This document shows positions 38,527 to 47,389 of a stretch of DNA of 64,000 nt, in pieces. The notes below the pieces were generated by a model. It worked only from the letters and a program-made list of their open reading frames with translations, had not been told where the DNA came from and ran no database searches. The position numbers and the translations under genes are program-made. Numbering within the stretch: position 1 is the first letter of the stretch; each line of letters opens with the position of its first letter. Origin of the DNA: Stutzerimonas stutzeri (GTDB taxonomy: Bacteria > Pseudomonadota > Gammaproteobacteria > Pseudomonadales > Pseudomonadaceae); NCBI GenBank assembly GCA_019056435.1, contig CP077641.1, forward strand, positions 3,410,001-3,474,000. The letters run 5' to 3'.

Positions 38527-39714
38527 ATGCACAACAAGAAGAACGCCGTAACCACCCTTATGCCGCTGGCCCTGGCCAGTGCGGTTGCCATGACCCTGAG
38601 CCATTCGGCCGCGGCCGAAATCACGCTCTACGACCGGGACGACACCCGCTTCTCGGTGGATGGCTACTTCAACACCTTCTACGTCAGCAGCGATGTCGAC
38701 CGCGCCGGCGAGCAGTTCGACCGCGACCAGTCCCGCGTGAAGATGGGCTTCCTGCCCAACTACATCGGCTTCAACTTCGCCAAGCAGCTCGACGACCTGA
38801 AGCTAGGCGGACGTTCTTCCTTCTGGGTGACCATCAACGACAGCGACACCAACGGCACCGAAACCGGTATCGACGTCCGCCAGTTCTACGGCACGGCCTC
38901 CAACGACCAGTGGGGCGAAGTGCTGTTCGGCAAGGACTTCGGCCTGTTCGGTCGCTCCAACATCTTCCTCGACGAGATGCTCGCCGGCTATGGCCAGGTC
39001 AGCGACACCCTGGGCCTGGTCGATTTCGGCGGTGTCTCGTTCGGCAACATCGGCACCGGCTACCCATACCCCTTCCCGACCTCCCAGGTCACCTATCGCT
39101 CTCCGGTCATGAGCGGCCTGCGGATCGCGGTCGGCATCATGGACCCGGTCGACACCACGGACGATGCCAGCAGTGCCCTGGACGAGGCCTACCAGGACAG
39201 CCCGCGCCTGGAAACCGAAGTCACCTACCAGTTCGAGGTCGGCGGGGCGCAGTTCTATTCCTGGATCAATGGTATGCAGCAGACCTCCAAGAACACCGAC
39301 AGCAGCGTCGACGAGGTCGATTCCAAGGGCATCGGCTACGGCATCCAGGCGAAGATGGGCGGCTTCTCCGTAACTGCCTCGGGCTTCCAGGCCGAAGGCA
39401 TCAACCCGTTCTACACCAACAATGCCGGCGAAGCGCAGCTGCGCGATGTGGACAGCGATGGCTACCTCCTGCAGGGCTCCTACTCGTTCGGCAAGAACCG
39501 CATCGCGCTGTCGACCGGCAAGACCAAGGACGACGGCAACGGCCTGGGCACCGCCGCCGACTACGAGACCCGTGGTATCGCCTACTTCCGTACCATCAAC
39601 GACAACCTTAAGCTGGTCGCCGAAGTGAATCAGTTCGAGCTGAGCGGCCGCGACACCGACGCGCTGGACGAAGAAACCCGCACCTACGCCGTTGGCGCGG
39701 CGCTGAGCTTCTAA
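38527..39714 (+). CDS. Outer-membrane porin
   Basis: The 395-residue protein has a signal peptide (first ~32 residues, ending SHSAAA) and a beta-barrel pattern with alternating aromatic strands. It begins EITLYDRDDTRFSVDGYFNTFYVSSDVD and ends in Phe (GAALSF), as outer-membrane barrels do. RVKMGFLPNYIGFNFAKQL and WGEVLFGKDFGLF are Gram-negative porin (Porin_4 type) features. Substrate unknown; its position between pqqF and nosP suggests uptake of alcohols or their products. A strong terminator follows. Confidence 0.88.
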   Translation: MHNKKNAVTTLMPLALASAVAMTLSHSAAAEITLYDRDDTRFSVDGYFNTFYVSSDVDRAGEQFDRDQSRVKMGFLPNYIGFNFAKQLDDLKLGGRSSFWVTINDSDTNGTETGIDVRQFYGTASNDQWGEVLFGKDFGLFGRSNIFLDEMLAGYGQVSDTLGLVDFGGVSFGNIGTGYPYPFPTSQVTYRSPVMSGLRIAVGIMDPVDTTDDASSALDEAYQDSPRLETEVTYQFEVGGAQFYSWINGMQQTSKNTDSSVDEVDSKGIGYGIQAKMGGFSVTASGFQAEGINPFYTNNAGEAQLRDVDSDGYLLQGSYSFGKNRIALSTGKTKDDGNGLGTAADYETRGIAYFRTINDNLKLVAEVNQFELSGRDTDALDEETRTYAVGAALSF

Positions 39715-39731
39715 GTCACCTCGCGGCGGAC

Positions 39732-39763
39732 AGGCGGGCGCCTCCCGGGGCGTTCGCCTTTTT
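39732..39763 (+). terminator. Rho-independent terminator after porin gene
   Basis: AGGCGGGCGCC pairs with GGCGTTCGCCT (11 bp with two G-U pairs) around a short TCCCGG loop, followed at once by TTTTT. It starts 18 bp past the porin stop and separates that gene from nosP. Confidence 0.82.
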
Positions 39764-39812
39764 CGTTCAGACCACCCGAAACCGGCCGCCCCGCGGTGTT
39801 TCGTCGCTTTGC

Positions 39813-39847
39813 TACCTTGGCACGCCGCTGCCGGTACTGAAGTAGCA
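39813..39847 (+). promoter_or_regulatory. Candidate ErbR-type boxes upstream of nosP
   Basis: TACCTTGGCA (39813-39822) and TACTGAAGTAG (39835-39845) lie about 60-100 bp before the nosP start. They resemble TACCAAGGTAGTA and TACCAAAGTAGTA found before the PQQ-associated binding-protein gene and erbR. Binding by ErbR is inference. Confidence 0.42.
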
Positions 39848-39909
39848 TTTTCGTGCCCTATGCCCTGACCAAGAATGGGGTCATACGACAGGGCAATGGG
39901 GTGGGGTGC

Positions 39910-41082
39910 GTGGAGCAGGAATCCTTGATGGTACGCACAGCGATGTCCGACGCCCGCGACCCGGAGCGGGTCGCGCAGGACCTGGCGCGGCAGTTGATCC
40001 ATCCGCATCTGGGCTTCGTGCTGTTCTTCTGTTCCGCCGAATATGACCTGCCTGTGCTGGGCGATGCCTTGCACCAGTACTTCGGCGGCGTGCGCATGGT
40101 CGGCTGCACCTCCGCTGGGGAGATCACCGCGCAGGGCTACGGCCGCAGTTGCGTGACCGCCGTCGGCTTCGATCACCGCAGCTTTTCCATTGCCTGCGAA
40201 CTGATCGACGAGATGGACCGCTTCAGCCTGATCGACGCCCAGCAATTGGTCGAGCGGCTGGGCAGTGACTGCCGCAGCAACTCGTTGGCACCGATCAAGG
40301 ACCACAGTTTTGCCTTGACCCTGCTCGACGGCCTGTCCAGCCGGGAAGAAATCGTGCTGTCCGCGCTCAGCGCCGCGTTCGGCAGCATCCCGCATTTCGG
40401 CGGCTCGGCCGGCGACGACAACCACCTGACCAATACCCACGTCTATTACGACGGCCACTTCAGAAGTGGCGCGGCCATCGTCGTGCTGATCAACACCTGG
40501 CTGGATTTCGAGGTGTTCACCACGCACCACATCCTGCCGCGCACCGAAAAGCTGGTGGTCACTCGGGCCGATAGCCATGCGCGGCGTGTCTACGAACTCA
40601 ATGCCGAGCCTGCCGCCGAGGAATACGCGCGGCTGATCGGCGTCGGGGTCGACGAGCTGGACCACCGGCTGTTCGCCGCACACCCGCTGGCGGTACGCAT
40701 CAACGAGCACTATTACGTGCGCTCGATCCAGAAGGTCAACGACGATCTCAGCCTGACCTTCTACTGCGCGGTGGAGAACGGCATCGTCCTGACCGCCATG
40801 CGCCCCGGCCCGCTAATGCCCAACCTGGAGGCGCTGTTCGAGCGGCTGGAACAGCGCCTCGGCGCGCCGCTGCTGACCATCGGCTGCGACTGCTTCCTGC
40901 GGCGGCTGGAGATCGAAGGCAACGGCTCGACGGCGGACACCTCGGCCTTTCTCAAACGCCAGCAGGTGATCGGCTTCAACACCTATGGGGAGCAGTTCAA
41001 TGGCATGCACATCAACCAGACCTTCACCGGCGTCGCCATCGGCCGGCCAGGAGGGCGCGCTGGAGAGCGAAGTGCTCGCTGA
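39910..41082 (+). CDS. nosP: FIST-domain nitric oxide sensing protein NosP
   Basis: GTG 39910 gives a start VEQESLMVRTAMSDA like that of P. aeruginosa PA1975; an ATG at 39853 is also open. About 390 residues: FIST_N (~25-215, GFVLFFCSAEYD, GCTSAGEITAQGYG) and FIST_C (~225-365, NEHYYVRSIQKV, GIVLTAMRPG). In P. aeruginosa NosP binds haem and NO and regulates the kinase NahK. Here it overlaps the kinase gene by about 11 bases, the same arrangement. No membrane segment, so it is cytoplasmic. Confidence 0.9.
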   Translation: MEQESLMVRTAMSDARDPERVAQDLARQLIHPHLGFVLFFCSAEYDLPVLGDALHQYFGGVRMVGCTSAGEITAQGYGRSCVTAVGFDHRSFSIACELIDEMDRFSLIDAQQLVERLGSDCRSNSLAPIKDHSFALTLLDGLSSREEIVLSALSAAFGSIPHFGGSAGDDNHLTNTHVYYDGHFRSGAAIVVLINTWLDFEVFTTHHILPRTEKLVVTRADSHARRVYELNAEPAAEEYARLIGVGVDELDHRLFAAHPLAVRINEHYYVRSIQKVNDDLSLTFYCAVENGIVLTAMRPGPLMPNLEALFERLEQRLGAPLLTIGCDCFLRRLEIEGNGSTADTSAFLKRQQVIGFNTYGEQFNGMHINQTFTGVAIGRPGGRAGERSAR

Positions 41083-43648
41083 ACTGCTCGGCAGGCAGGC
41101 CGACCTCGAGCGGGAGAACCAGAAGCTCCGGCGCATCAACGCCGCGCTGATCGAGCGCGTCGAGTCGAGCGGCACGGGGCGGGATGCGTCCTACGCGGCG
41201 TTCCAGCATTCGGTGGAACTGGCCGAGCAGGTGCGCGAACGCACCGACGCGCTCAACCAGGCGATGGCCGAACTCAAGGCCAGCAACCGGCTGCTCAGCG
41301 ACGCTCGCCTGCGGGCCGAAACCGCGCACCAGCACCTGGTGGACGCGATCGAAAGCATCTCCGACGCCTTCGTCTTGTTCGACAGGGACCAGCGGATCGT
41401 CCTGTTCAACAAACGCTTCAAGTCGCTGTGGAGCCGGACCCGCGCACGCATCAACAGCGGCACGCGCCTGTCCGAGCTCAAACGGCTGGCCGAGAGCAGC
41501 GGACTGATCGCCGAGGAGCACCGAGGCAAGACCAATGAGCCGACCGTCTACCGGCTGCACACCGGGCGCTGGGTGCAGGTCAGCGAACGCCCCACGCGCG
41601 AAGGCGGCCTGGTGATGCTCTACACCGACATCACCGAGGTGAAGATCAGCGAAACCATGCGTCGCGAGCAGGCGCTGGCGCAGAAGTCCCGGCTGCTGCA
41701 GCGCGCCGTCGACAACCTCTCCCAGGGCGTGGCGATGGTCAGCGCCGACGGCAGCCTGGAGCTGTGGAACGGCCGCTTCCTTGAACTCTGTGGCCTGGCG
41801 CCCATCGAGGCGCATCGCCCGTTCGAAGAGGTGATGGCCGACAGCGAACTGCGGCTGCTCACACCCGCTACCTTCGATGCCAACGGCCAGCCGCTGACAG
41901 AGCTCGAGCAGCACCTGTTCGACGGCCGGACGCTGGAAATCCGCACCCATCCGCTGCCCACCGGCGGCTTCGTCAACACCTTCACCGATATCACCGAGCG
42001 CTACCGCCATGCCGAAGCGCTGCGCGAGAGCGAGCGCTGGATCCGTCTGATCACCGACCACGTGCCGGCGCTGATCGCCTATGTGTCAGCCGACCTCACC
42101 TACGAGTTCACCAACAAGGTCTATGAAGAGTGGTACCGCTGGCCGAGCGACGGCATGCTCGGCCAGCCGCTGCGCGAGATCCACACCGGTGAGCACTGGC
42201 ATCAGCTCGAGCCCTATATCGAGCGAGCGCTGTCCGGCGAGAACGTGAGTTTCGAGATGGCCGAGCGGAACCACTCGGGCCAGCAGCGCTACATGCTGCG
42301 TTCCTACGTGCCGAACCGGCTGGCCAACGGCGAAGTGGCCGGCATCTTCGTGCTGATTCAGGACATCACTGACCGCCGCCGCACCGCCGAGGCGCTGCAC
42401 CAGGCCTACCAGAACCTGGAGCAGCGCGTGCGCGAGCGAACCGCCGAACTGACCAGCCTCAACGACCAGCTGCTCTGCGAGATCGACGAGCGTGCCCACG
42501 CCGAGGCGCGCTTGCGCGAGGCCAAGCGAGAGGCGGAGCTGGCGAACCTGTCCAAGACCAAGTTTCTCGCCGCGGTCAGCCACGACCTGCTGCAGCCGCT
42601 CAACGCCGCGCGGCTGTTCACCTCGGCGTTGCTCGAACAGCCCGGAGCACCAAGCAGCGGGCTGATCCGCAACATCAGCAACTCGCTGGAGGATGTCGAG
42701 AACCTGCTCGGCACGCTGGTGGACATCTCCAAGCTCGACGCCGGCGTGATCAAGCCGGACATTGCGCCCTTCGCCGTCAGCGAACTGCTGGAAAACCTCG
42801 CCGCCGAGTTCCGTCAGATCGCCGGCAGCGAACGTTTGCAGCTCGATTTCATCGGCTGCTCGGCGCTCGTACGCAGCGACATTCAGCTGCTTGCCCGCAT
42901 CCTGCGCAACCTGTTGACCAACGCCATCCGCTACACGCCCTCGGGTCGCGTACTGCTCGGCTGCCGGCGGCGCCGGCAGAGCCTGTCGATCGAAGTGTGG
43001 GACACGGGCATCGGCATTGCCGAGGACAAGCTCGAGGAAATCTTCCACGAATTCAAACGCGGCGATGGCGTGCGACCCCAGCAGGATCGCGGCCTGGGGC
43101 TGGGGCTGGCCATCGTCGAGAAGATCGCGCGGATGCTTGGGCATCGCATTCAGGTCGCCTCGGTGCCGGGACGGGGGTCGAAGTTCGCCATCGAGGTGCC
43201 GTTGGCCAAGCGCGCGCCCAAGGCGGGTGTCGAGCCGCCAACCACGGATCTCCTGCTCGAGCGACTCAAAGGCGCCCGCGTCTGGGTGCTGGATAACGAC
43301 ACCTCGATCTGCGCCGGCATGCGCACCTTGCTCGAAGGCTGGGGGTGTCGGGTCGTCACCGCGCTATCCGAGCAGGACCTCGCCGGCCAGGTCGACAACT
43401 TCCATGCCGACGCCGATCTCATCATTGCCGACTACCACCTCGACAACGGTTGCAACGGCATCGACGTCGTCGAAACGGTCAACGCCCGTCGCGCCAGCCC
43501 CTTGCCGGCGCTGATGATCACGGCCAATTACAGCAACGAGCTGAAGCAGCAGGTCCGCGAACTCGGCCATATGCTGATGCACAAGCCGGTCCGCCCGATG
43601 AAGCTCAAGACCGCCATGTGCCACATGATGGAACACGGGCATTCGTGA
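41072..43648 (+). CDS. nahK: Hybrid sensor histidine kinase NahK (ErcS' type)
   Basis: GTG 41072 (GGAG six bases before) is my start; CTG 41060 behind AGGAGG is an alternative. The ~858-residue cytoplasmic protein has an N-terminal coil, three PAS domains (~90-450), then a HisKA region with the phospho-His in FLAAVSHDLLQPLNAARL. HATPase boxes are NLLTNAIRYTP, VWDTGIGI and GLGLGLAIV, and a C-terminal receiver carries VWVLDNDTS and DLIIADYHLDNG. The P. aeruginosa orthologue PA1976 is known both as NahK (NO/biofilm, via HptB) and as ErcS' in ethanol-oxidation control. Confidence 0.91.
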   Translation: MLAELLGRQADLERENQKLRRINAALIERVESSGTGRDASYAAFQHSVELAEQVRERTDALNQAMAELKASNRLLSDARLRAETAHQHLVDAIESISDAFVLFDRDQRIVLFNKRFKSLWSRTRARINSGTRLSELKRLAESSGLIAEEHRGKTNEPTVYRLHTGRWVQVSERPTREGGLVMLYTDITEVKISETMRREQALAQKSRLLQRAVDNLSQGVAMVSADGSLELWNGRFLELCGLAPIEAHRPFEEVMADSELRLLTPATFDANGQPLTELEQHLFDGRTLEIRTHPLPTGGFVNTFTDITERYRHAEALRESERWIRLITDHVPALIAYVSADLTYEFTNKVYEEWYRWPSDGMLGQPLREIHTGEHWHQLEPYIERALSGENVSFEMAERNHSGQQRYMLRSYVPNRLANGEVAGIFVLIQDITDRRRTAEALHQAYQNLEQRVRERTAELTSLNDQLLCEIDERAHAEARLREAKREAELANLSKTKFLAAVSHDLLQPLNAARLFTSALLEQPGAPSSGLIRNISNSLEDVENLLGTLVDISKLDAGVIKPDIAPFAVSELLENLAAEFRQIAGSERLQLDFIGCSALVRSDIQLLARILRNLLTNAIRYTPSGRVLLGCRRRRQSLSIEVWDTGIGIAEDKLEEIFHEFKRGDGVRPQQDRGLGLGLAIVEKIARMLGHRIQVASVPGRGSKFAIEVPLAKRAPKAGVEPPTTDLLLERLKGARVWVLDNDTSICAGMRTLLEGWGCRVVTALSEQDLAGQVDNFHADADLIIADYHLDNGCNGIDVVETVNARRASPLPALMITANYSNELKQQVRELGHMLMHKPVRPMKLKTAMCHMMEHGHS

Positions 43649-43710
43649 GGGAGCAGCGTATGGCGCAGAGATATCTATTCGATGGCCGGCTCGGCCACCC
43701 GTCGCAGGCA

Positions 43711-43775
43711 GAGCCTCCTACAAAGTTTTTGCCGGCCCATCGCGTCTGTGTAGGAGCCAGCTTGCTGGCGATCCG
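43711..43775. repeat. REP/REPIN-like inverted pair
   Basis: GTAGGAGCCAGCTTGCTGGC (43750-43769), followed by GATCC, is a typical Pseudomonas REP core. An inverted CCTCCTAC lies at 43714-43721. The pair sits between the convergent nahK and erbR genes, the usual place for REPs. The left arm is short, so the REPIN may be degenerate. Confidence 0.6.
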
Positions 43776-43822
43776 GCGCACGCCGAAATCCTGATCCGCG
43801 CCTGCAGCGCGGTGCGGACTAC

Positions 43823-44488
43823 CTATCGGCGCAGGTAGGCGGTGAAGTCGATATCGCCGGCCGAGAGAATCGCCTGCACGCGGTTGTGCACGTTCAGCTT
43901 GCGCAGGATGGCCGAGACGTGAGCCTTGACGGTGGTTTCGGCGATGTCGAGGTTATAGGCGATCTGTTTGTTCGATTCGCCCTTGGTCATGCGTTCGAGC
44001 ACCAGCAGCTGCTTGCGGGTCAGGGCCTGGAGCAGTTCCGGCGGGATGCTCTGTTCGTTGTGCTGCGACTGACGCGTGCCGGCCTTCTGGCTGCGGATGA
44101 TGTCCGAGGGCAGGTAGACGTTGCCGTTGAGGATCTGCTCGATGGCCTCAGTCATCTGCGCGCGGGGCGAGGATTTGGTGATGAAGCCGCAGGCGCCGTA
44201 GGTGATTGCCTGCAACACGATCTGCTTGTCCTGCTCGGCGGAGACGATTACGACTGGAATGGTCGGCGCTTCGTTGCGCAGGTTGATCAGCCCGTTGAGG
44301 CCGTGCATGCCGGGCATGTTCAGATCGAGCAGGACCAGATCCAGGTCGTCGTGCTCGAGCGTCAGGCTCAAGGCGCTGTCCAGATCCGCCGTTTCGAGGA
44401 TCTCGCTGTCGGGAAAGCCATCCTGGATGACGTTGTGGATGGCCTCGCGAAACAGCGGATGGTCGTCAGCGATCAGTATCTTGTACAC
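43823..44488 (-). CDS. erbR: NarL/LuxR-type response regulator ErbR (AgmR)
   Basis: The 221-residue regulator begins [20 protein letters not shown], with the phospho-Asp in [14 protein letters not shown] and conserved [10 protein letters not shown] and [11 protein letters not shown] LuxR helix-turn-helix follows ([40 protein letters not shown]). It is almost identical over long stretches to P. aeruginosa ErbR/AgmR, which activates PQQ-dependent ethanol oxidation. A TACTACTTTGGTA box lies ~200 bp upstream, so it may act on itself. Confidence 0.93.
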   Translation of the reverse strand: MYKILIADDHPLFREAIHNVIQDGFPDSEILETADLDSALSLTLEHDDLDLVLLDLNMPGMHGLNGLINLRNEAPTIPVVIVSAEQDKQIVLQAITYGACGFITKSSPRAQMTEAIEQILNGNVYLPSDIIRSQKAGTRQSQHNEQSIPPELLQALTRKQLLVLERMTKGESNKQIAYNLDIAETTVKAHVSAILRKLNVHNRVQAILSAGDIDFTAYLRR

Positions 44489-44688
44489 AGCCGGTCACCT
44501 CATTGTTGTGATTATGCTGGGGCGAATCGGTAGGGCGTTCCGGGGCAGCAAGGTGCGAATAGGCGTGGCCTGGCGAGTTGGATCAGGCGGCTCCTGCACG
44601 GCCAAGTCACGGCGTCCGGTACTTCGGTCGGCCACATTACAGAGCAAAGTCTGCGCTTTTGAAATCCTACGATCGACAAGAAAAGCAG

Positions 44689-44701
44689 TACCAAAGTAGT
44701 A
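44689..44701 (-). promoter_or_regulatory. TACCAAAGTAGTA box upstream of erbR
   Basis: The plus-strand sequence TACCAAAGTAGTA reads TACTACTTTGGTA toward erbR, 200 bp before its start. It differs by one base from the box at 48670-48682. It is also just past the stop of the ABC permease, so it belongs to the erbR upstream region. Confidence 0.5.
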
Positions 44702-44710
44702 GAGCCAGGG

Positions 44711-45502
44711 TCAGGCCGCCCGGCGTAGCGCCGCGTGCTGCGGGTTGAAACTGAGCACCGAGAGCAGGGCGAACAACAGCGTCAGACCGAGGCAGATGCC
44801 CAGCGCCGTCGGATTCAGGCGCTCGTACAGCGCGAAGCGCACCAGTTCGACCGCGTGGGTAAAGGGGTTGGCCGCGCAGATCCAGTACAGCCATTCGCTG
44901 GCCTCACGCATCTTCCACAGCGGGTAGAGCGCGGAGGAAAGGAAGAACATCGGGAAGATGACGAAATTCATCACCCCGGCGAAGTTCTCCAGTTGGCGGA
45001 TGCCGTTCGACAGCAGCAGCCCCAGCTCGCTGAGCAGCAGGGCGACCAGCAAGAGCGCCGGCAGCGCAGCGAGCAGGCCCATCGGCGGCGGCTGGACGCC
45101 GTAGAGCCAGGCGATACCGAGGAAGGCGTAGACCTGCAGCAGCGAGATCAGCGCCGTCGCCAGCAGCTTGCATGCCAGCAGGAAGCTGCGCGGCAGCGGG
45201 CTGGTCAGCAACACGCGCATGCTGCCCATCTCACGGTCGTACACCATCGACAGCGAGCCCTGCATGCCGTTGAACAGCAGGATCATGCAGGCCAGCCCGG
45301 GCACGATCCAGGTTTCGTAAGTGATGTAGGTATCGTAGGGCTCGATGATGGCGATGCCCAGCGCCGCCCGGAAGCCGGCGGCGAACACCACCAGCCACAG
45401 CAACGGGCGGACCAGTGCGCTGAGAAAACGCGAGCGCTGCTGGACGAAACGCAGCCACTCGCGCGCCACGATCGCCCGTAGGCATTCCCAATAGGCCGTC
45501 AT
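44711..45502 (-). CDS. PQQ-dependent alcohol oxidation-associated ABC transporter permease
   Basis: This 263-residue ABC-2 type membrane protein has six or so helices: FVQQRSRFLSALVRPLLWLVVFAAGF, WIVPGLACMILLFNGMQGSLSMVYDREMGSMRVLLTSPLPRS and AVELVRFALY near the end. Order and neighbours (ATPase, YVTN propeller, binding protein, erbR) match the conserved PQQ-linked ABC set. The exported or imported substance is unknown; P. putida ped-cluster homologues relate to alcohol/aldehyde handling. Confidence 0.88.
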   Translation of the reverse strand: MTAYWECLRAIVAREWLRFVQQRSRFLSALVRPLLWLVVFAAGFRAALGIAIIEPYDTYITYETWIVPGLACMILLFNGMQGSLSMVYDREMGSMRVLLTSPLPRSFLLACKLLATALISLLQVYAFLGIAWLYGVQPPPMGLLAALPALLLVALLLSELGLLLSNGIRQLENFAGVMNFVIFPMFFLSSALYPLWKMREASEWLYWICAANPFTHAVELVRFALYERLNPTALGICLGLTLLFALLSVLSFNPQHAALRRAA

Positions 45503-45536
45503 GCGGGTAGCTCCGAAATCATCTGGGCCTGGCTCA

Positions 45537-46265
45537 TCAGGCCGCGACCGGGTTGTCGGTGAGGCGGGTGAAGGTGCGTTCCAGATCGCCGTCAGGAGCG
45601 GACAGTTCGCCCGCGCGGCCCTGGGCCACCAGTCGGCCGCGATCGAGGATCAGCAGGTCGTCGTCGGCCTGCACCTCGTCGAACAGGTGGGTCGTCCAGA
45701 GCACGCTCATGCCCTCGGTCCGGCACAGGGCGCGGACGTGTTCGTTGAGGGCGCGGCGGCTCGCGGGGTCGAGCCCGGCGCTGGCTTCGTCGAGCAACAG
45801 CAGGCTCGGCTTGTGCAGCAGGGCGCGGGCGATTTCCACGCGGCGGCGATGACCACCGTTGAGCTCGCGCACCTTGCTCCGGCCGCGCTCGGCCAGGTGC
45901 TGGCGTTGCAGCTCCTGCGCGATCCGCTCGTTCGCCACCGCACGTGGCATGCCATGCAGCGCGGCGTGATAGCGCAGGTTCTGCTCGACGGTCAGGTCCA
46001 GGTCGAGGGTGCTCTGCTGGAACACCACGCCCAGGCGCCGCAGCGCTTCGCGTGGGCGCTCTCGCAGGCTGAAACCGGCGACGCGGATGTCGCCCCGCTG
46101 CAGTTCGTACAGGCGGGTCAGCAGGGCGATCAGCGTCGACTTGCCGGCCCCGTTCGGCCCCAGCAACGCGGTGAAACGGCCCGGCGCGGTCCGGAAACCC
46201 ACGCCCTGGAGCGCCTCGCGCGCGCCGTAGGCGAAGCCGAGGTTCTCGACCTCGAGGGCGCTCAT
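45537..46265 (-). CDS. PQQ-dependent alcohol oxidation-associated ABC transporter ATPase
   Basis: The 242-residue ATPase has Walker A ALLGPNGAGKSTLIALLTRL, Q-loop VVFQQSTLDLDLTVEQNL, and a signature replaced by LNGGHRRRVEIARALL (GGHRR in place of SGGQ). Walker B is LLLLDEASAGLDP and the switch His is WTTHLFDEV. It drives the preceding-type ABC-2 permease. ATG overlaps the beta-propeller stop by 4 bases, and 34 bp separate it from the permease, one operon. Confidence 0.91.
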   Translation of the reverse strand: MSALEVENLGFAYGAREALQGVGFRTAPGRFTALLGPNGAGKSTLIALLTRLYELQRGDIRVAGFSLRERPREALRRLGVVFQQSTLDLDLTVEQNLRYHAALHGMPRAVANERIAQELQRQHLAERGRSKVRELNGGHRRRVEIARALLHKPSLLLLDEASAGLDPASRRALNEHVRALCRTEGMSVLWTTHLFDEVQADDDLLILDRGRLVAQGRAGELSAPDGDLERTFTRLTDNPVAA

Positions 46266-47233
46266 GGCGCCACCACCACGCCCCAGGGATAGCGGCCGAC
46301 CTTGATCGACTTGACCACCTCGAGCGAGCCGACGTCGATCACCGAGACATCGCCGCTGACACCGTTGGTGGTCAGCAGCTGGCTTTCGTCGAGGTTGAAC
46401 GCCATGTGCCAGACCCGGCGACCGACCAGCAGGTAGTCGAGCACCTCGTAGGTGTTCGCGTCGACCACCGCGATGTGGTTCGCCGGACCCAGCGCGACGA
46501 ATGCGTATTTGCCGTCGGAGCTGAGCTTGATCCCCACCGGCTGGACCTTGTCCGGGTGCACGCCCTTGATCTTGAAGTTCAGCGTCTTGATGATTTTGCG
46601 CTGCTCGACATCGACGACGCTGACCGTCCCGCCGATTTCCGAAGACGCCCAGAGCCGCTTGCTATCCTTGCTGAACTCGACGTGGCGCGGACGCTGGTCG
46701 ACCAGGGTGTTGTCGACCAGCTCGTGGGTGGCGGTGTCGATCCAGTGCAGCATGTTGGTGGTTTCGCTGGTGTTCACCGCCCATTTTCCGTCGGGGCTGA
46801 CGCCCATGCCTTCGGGTTCCACGCCCACGTCGATCTGCGCCAGCACTTCCTCGTTGTCGACGTCGACCACCGTGACCAGCGCATCGTCCTCGTTGGAGAT
46901 GTACAGCCATCTGTTGTTCGGGTGCAGCGCGAACTGCTCGGGATCAGCACCGGATGGCAGCTGCTTGATGATCTTGCGGGACGCCAGGTCCATGACCTGC
47001 ACGGTGTTCGAATCACTGGCACAGATATAAAGCAGCGTGTTGTCGCGCGACAGCGTCAGGCCACGCGGGCGCTGGCCGACCTCGAGCGTCTCGACGGTTT
47101 CCAGAGTGTCCAGGTCGATCACGCTGATGCTGTCGTCCTTTTCGTTGGAAACGTAGGCGGTCGCAGCCAGCGCGTATGGGCCGACGAGCGCGAGCGAGCA
47201 GGTGATCGAGGCGGCAAGGAGCGTTCGGGTCAT
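46262..47233 (-). CDS. Periplasmic YVTN beta-propeller, PQQ catabolism-associated
   Basis: The 323-residue protein has a signal peptide (MTRTLLAASITCSLALVGPYALA) and seven-blade YVTN repeats of the form VTVVDVDNEEVLAQIDVG and ISVIDLDTLETVETLEVG. It matches the beta-propeller family found with PQQ-dependent dehydrogenases. The periplasmic partner is unknown. It forms a four-gene unit with the binding protein upstream and the ABC ATPase and permease downstream. Confidence 0.92.
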   Translation of the reverse strand: MTRTLLAASITCSLALVGPYALAATAYVSNEKDDSISVIDLDTLETVETLEVGQRPRGLTLSRDNTLLYICASDSNTVQVMDLASRKIIKQLPSGADPEQFALHPNNRWLYISNEDDALVTVVDVDNEEVLAQIDVGVEPEGMGVSPDGKWAVNTSETTNMLHWIDTATHELVDNTLVDQRPRHVEFSKDSKRLWASSEIGGTVSVVDVEQRKIIKTLNFKIKGVHPDKVQPVGIKLSSDGKYAFVALGPANHIAVVDANTYEVLDYLLVGRRVWHMAFNLDESQLLTTNGVSGDVSVIDVGSLEVVKSIKVGRYPWGVVVAP

Positions 47234-47389
47234 TGTGGGCTTCTCTTGTTGTTGTGCAGCCCGTTGACGGGCCTTGGAAGCGGCAGGTATATCCAGTCGC
47301 CGCAGGTATTCGTCAGCGCCTGCCGCTGCTCGCTGACGGCCGCCGCCGTGGCAGGCGGCGCGAGCAGCAGGCGGTTGCGCATAGCCGGT

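Noticed and set aside
38803..40710. 635-residue minus-strand open frame
   Set aside because: It is antisense to the porin and nosP, both strongly supported by family motifs, and arises from GC-rich codon bias. No recognisable domain.
39910..43648. nosP and nahK as one frameshifted FIST-kinase gene
   Set aside because: The overlap has a ribosome site and plausible GTG/CTG start for the kinase, and P. aeruginosa orthologues are two genes.
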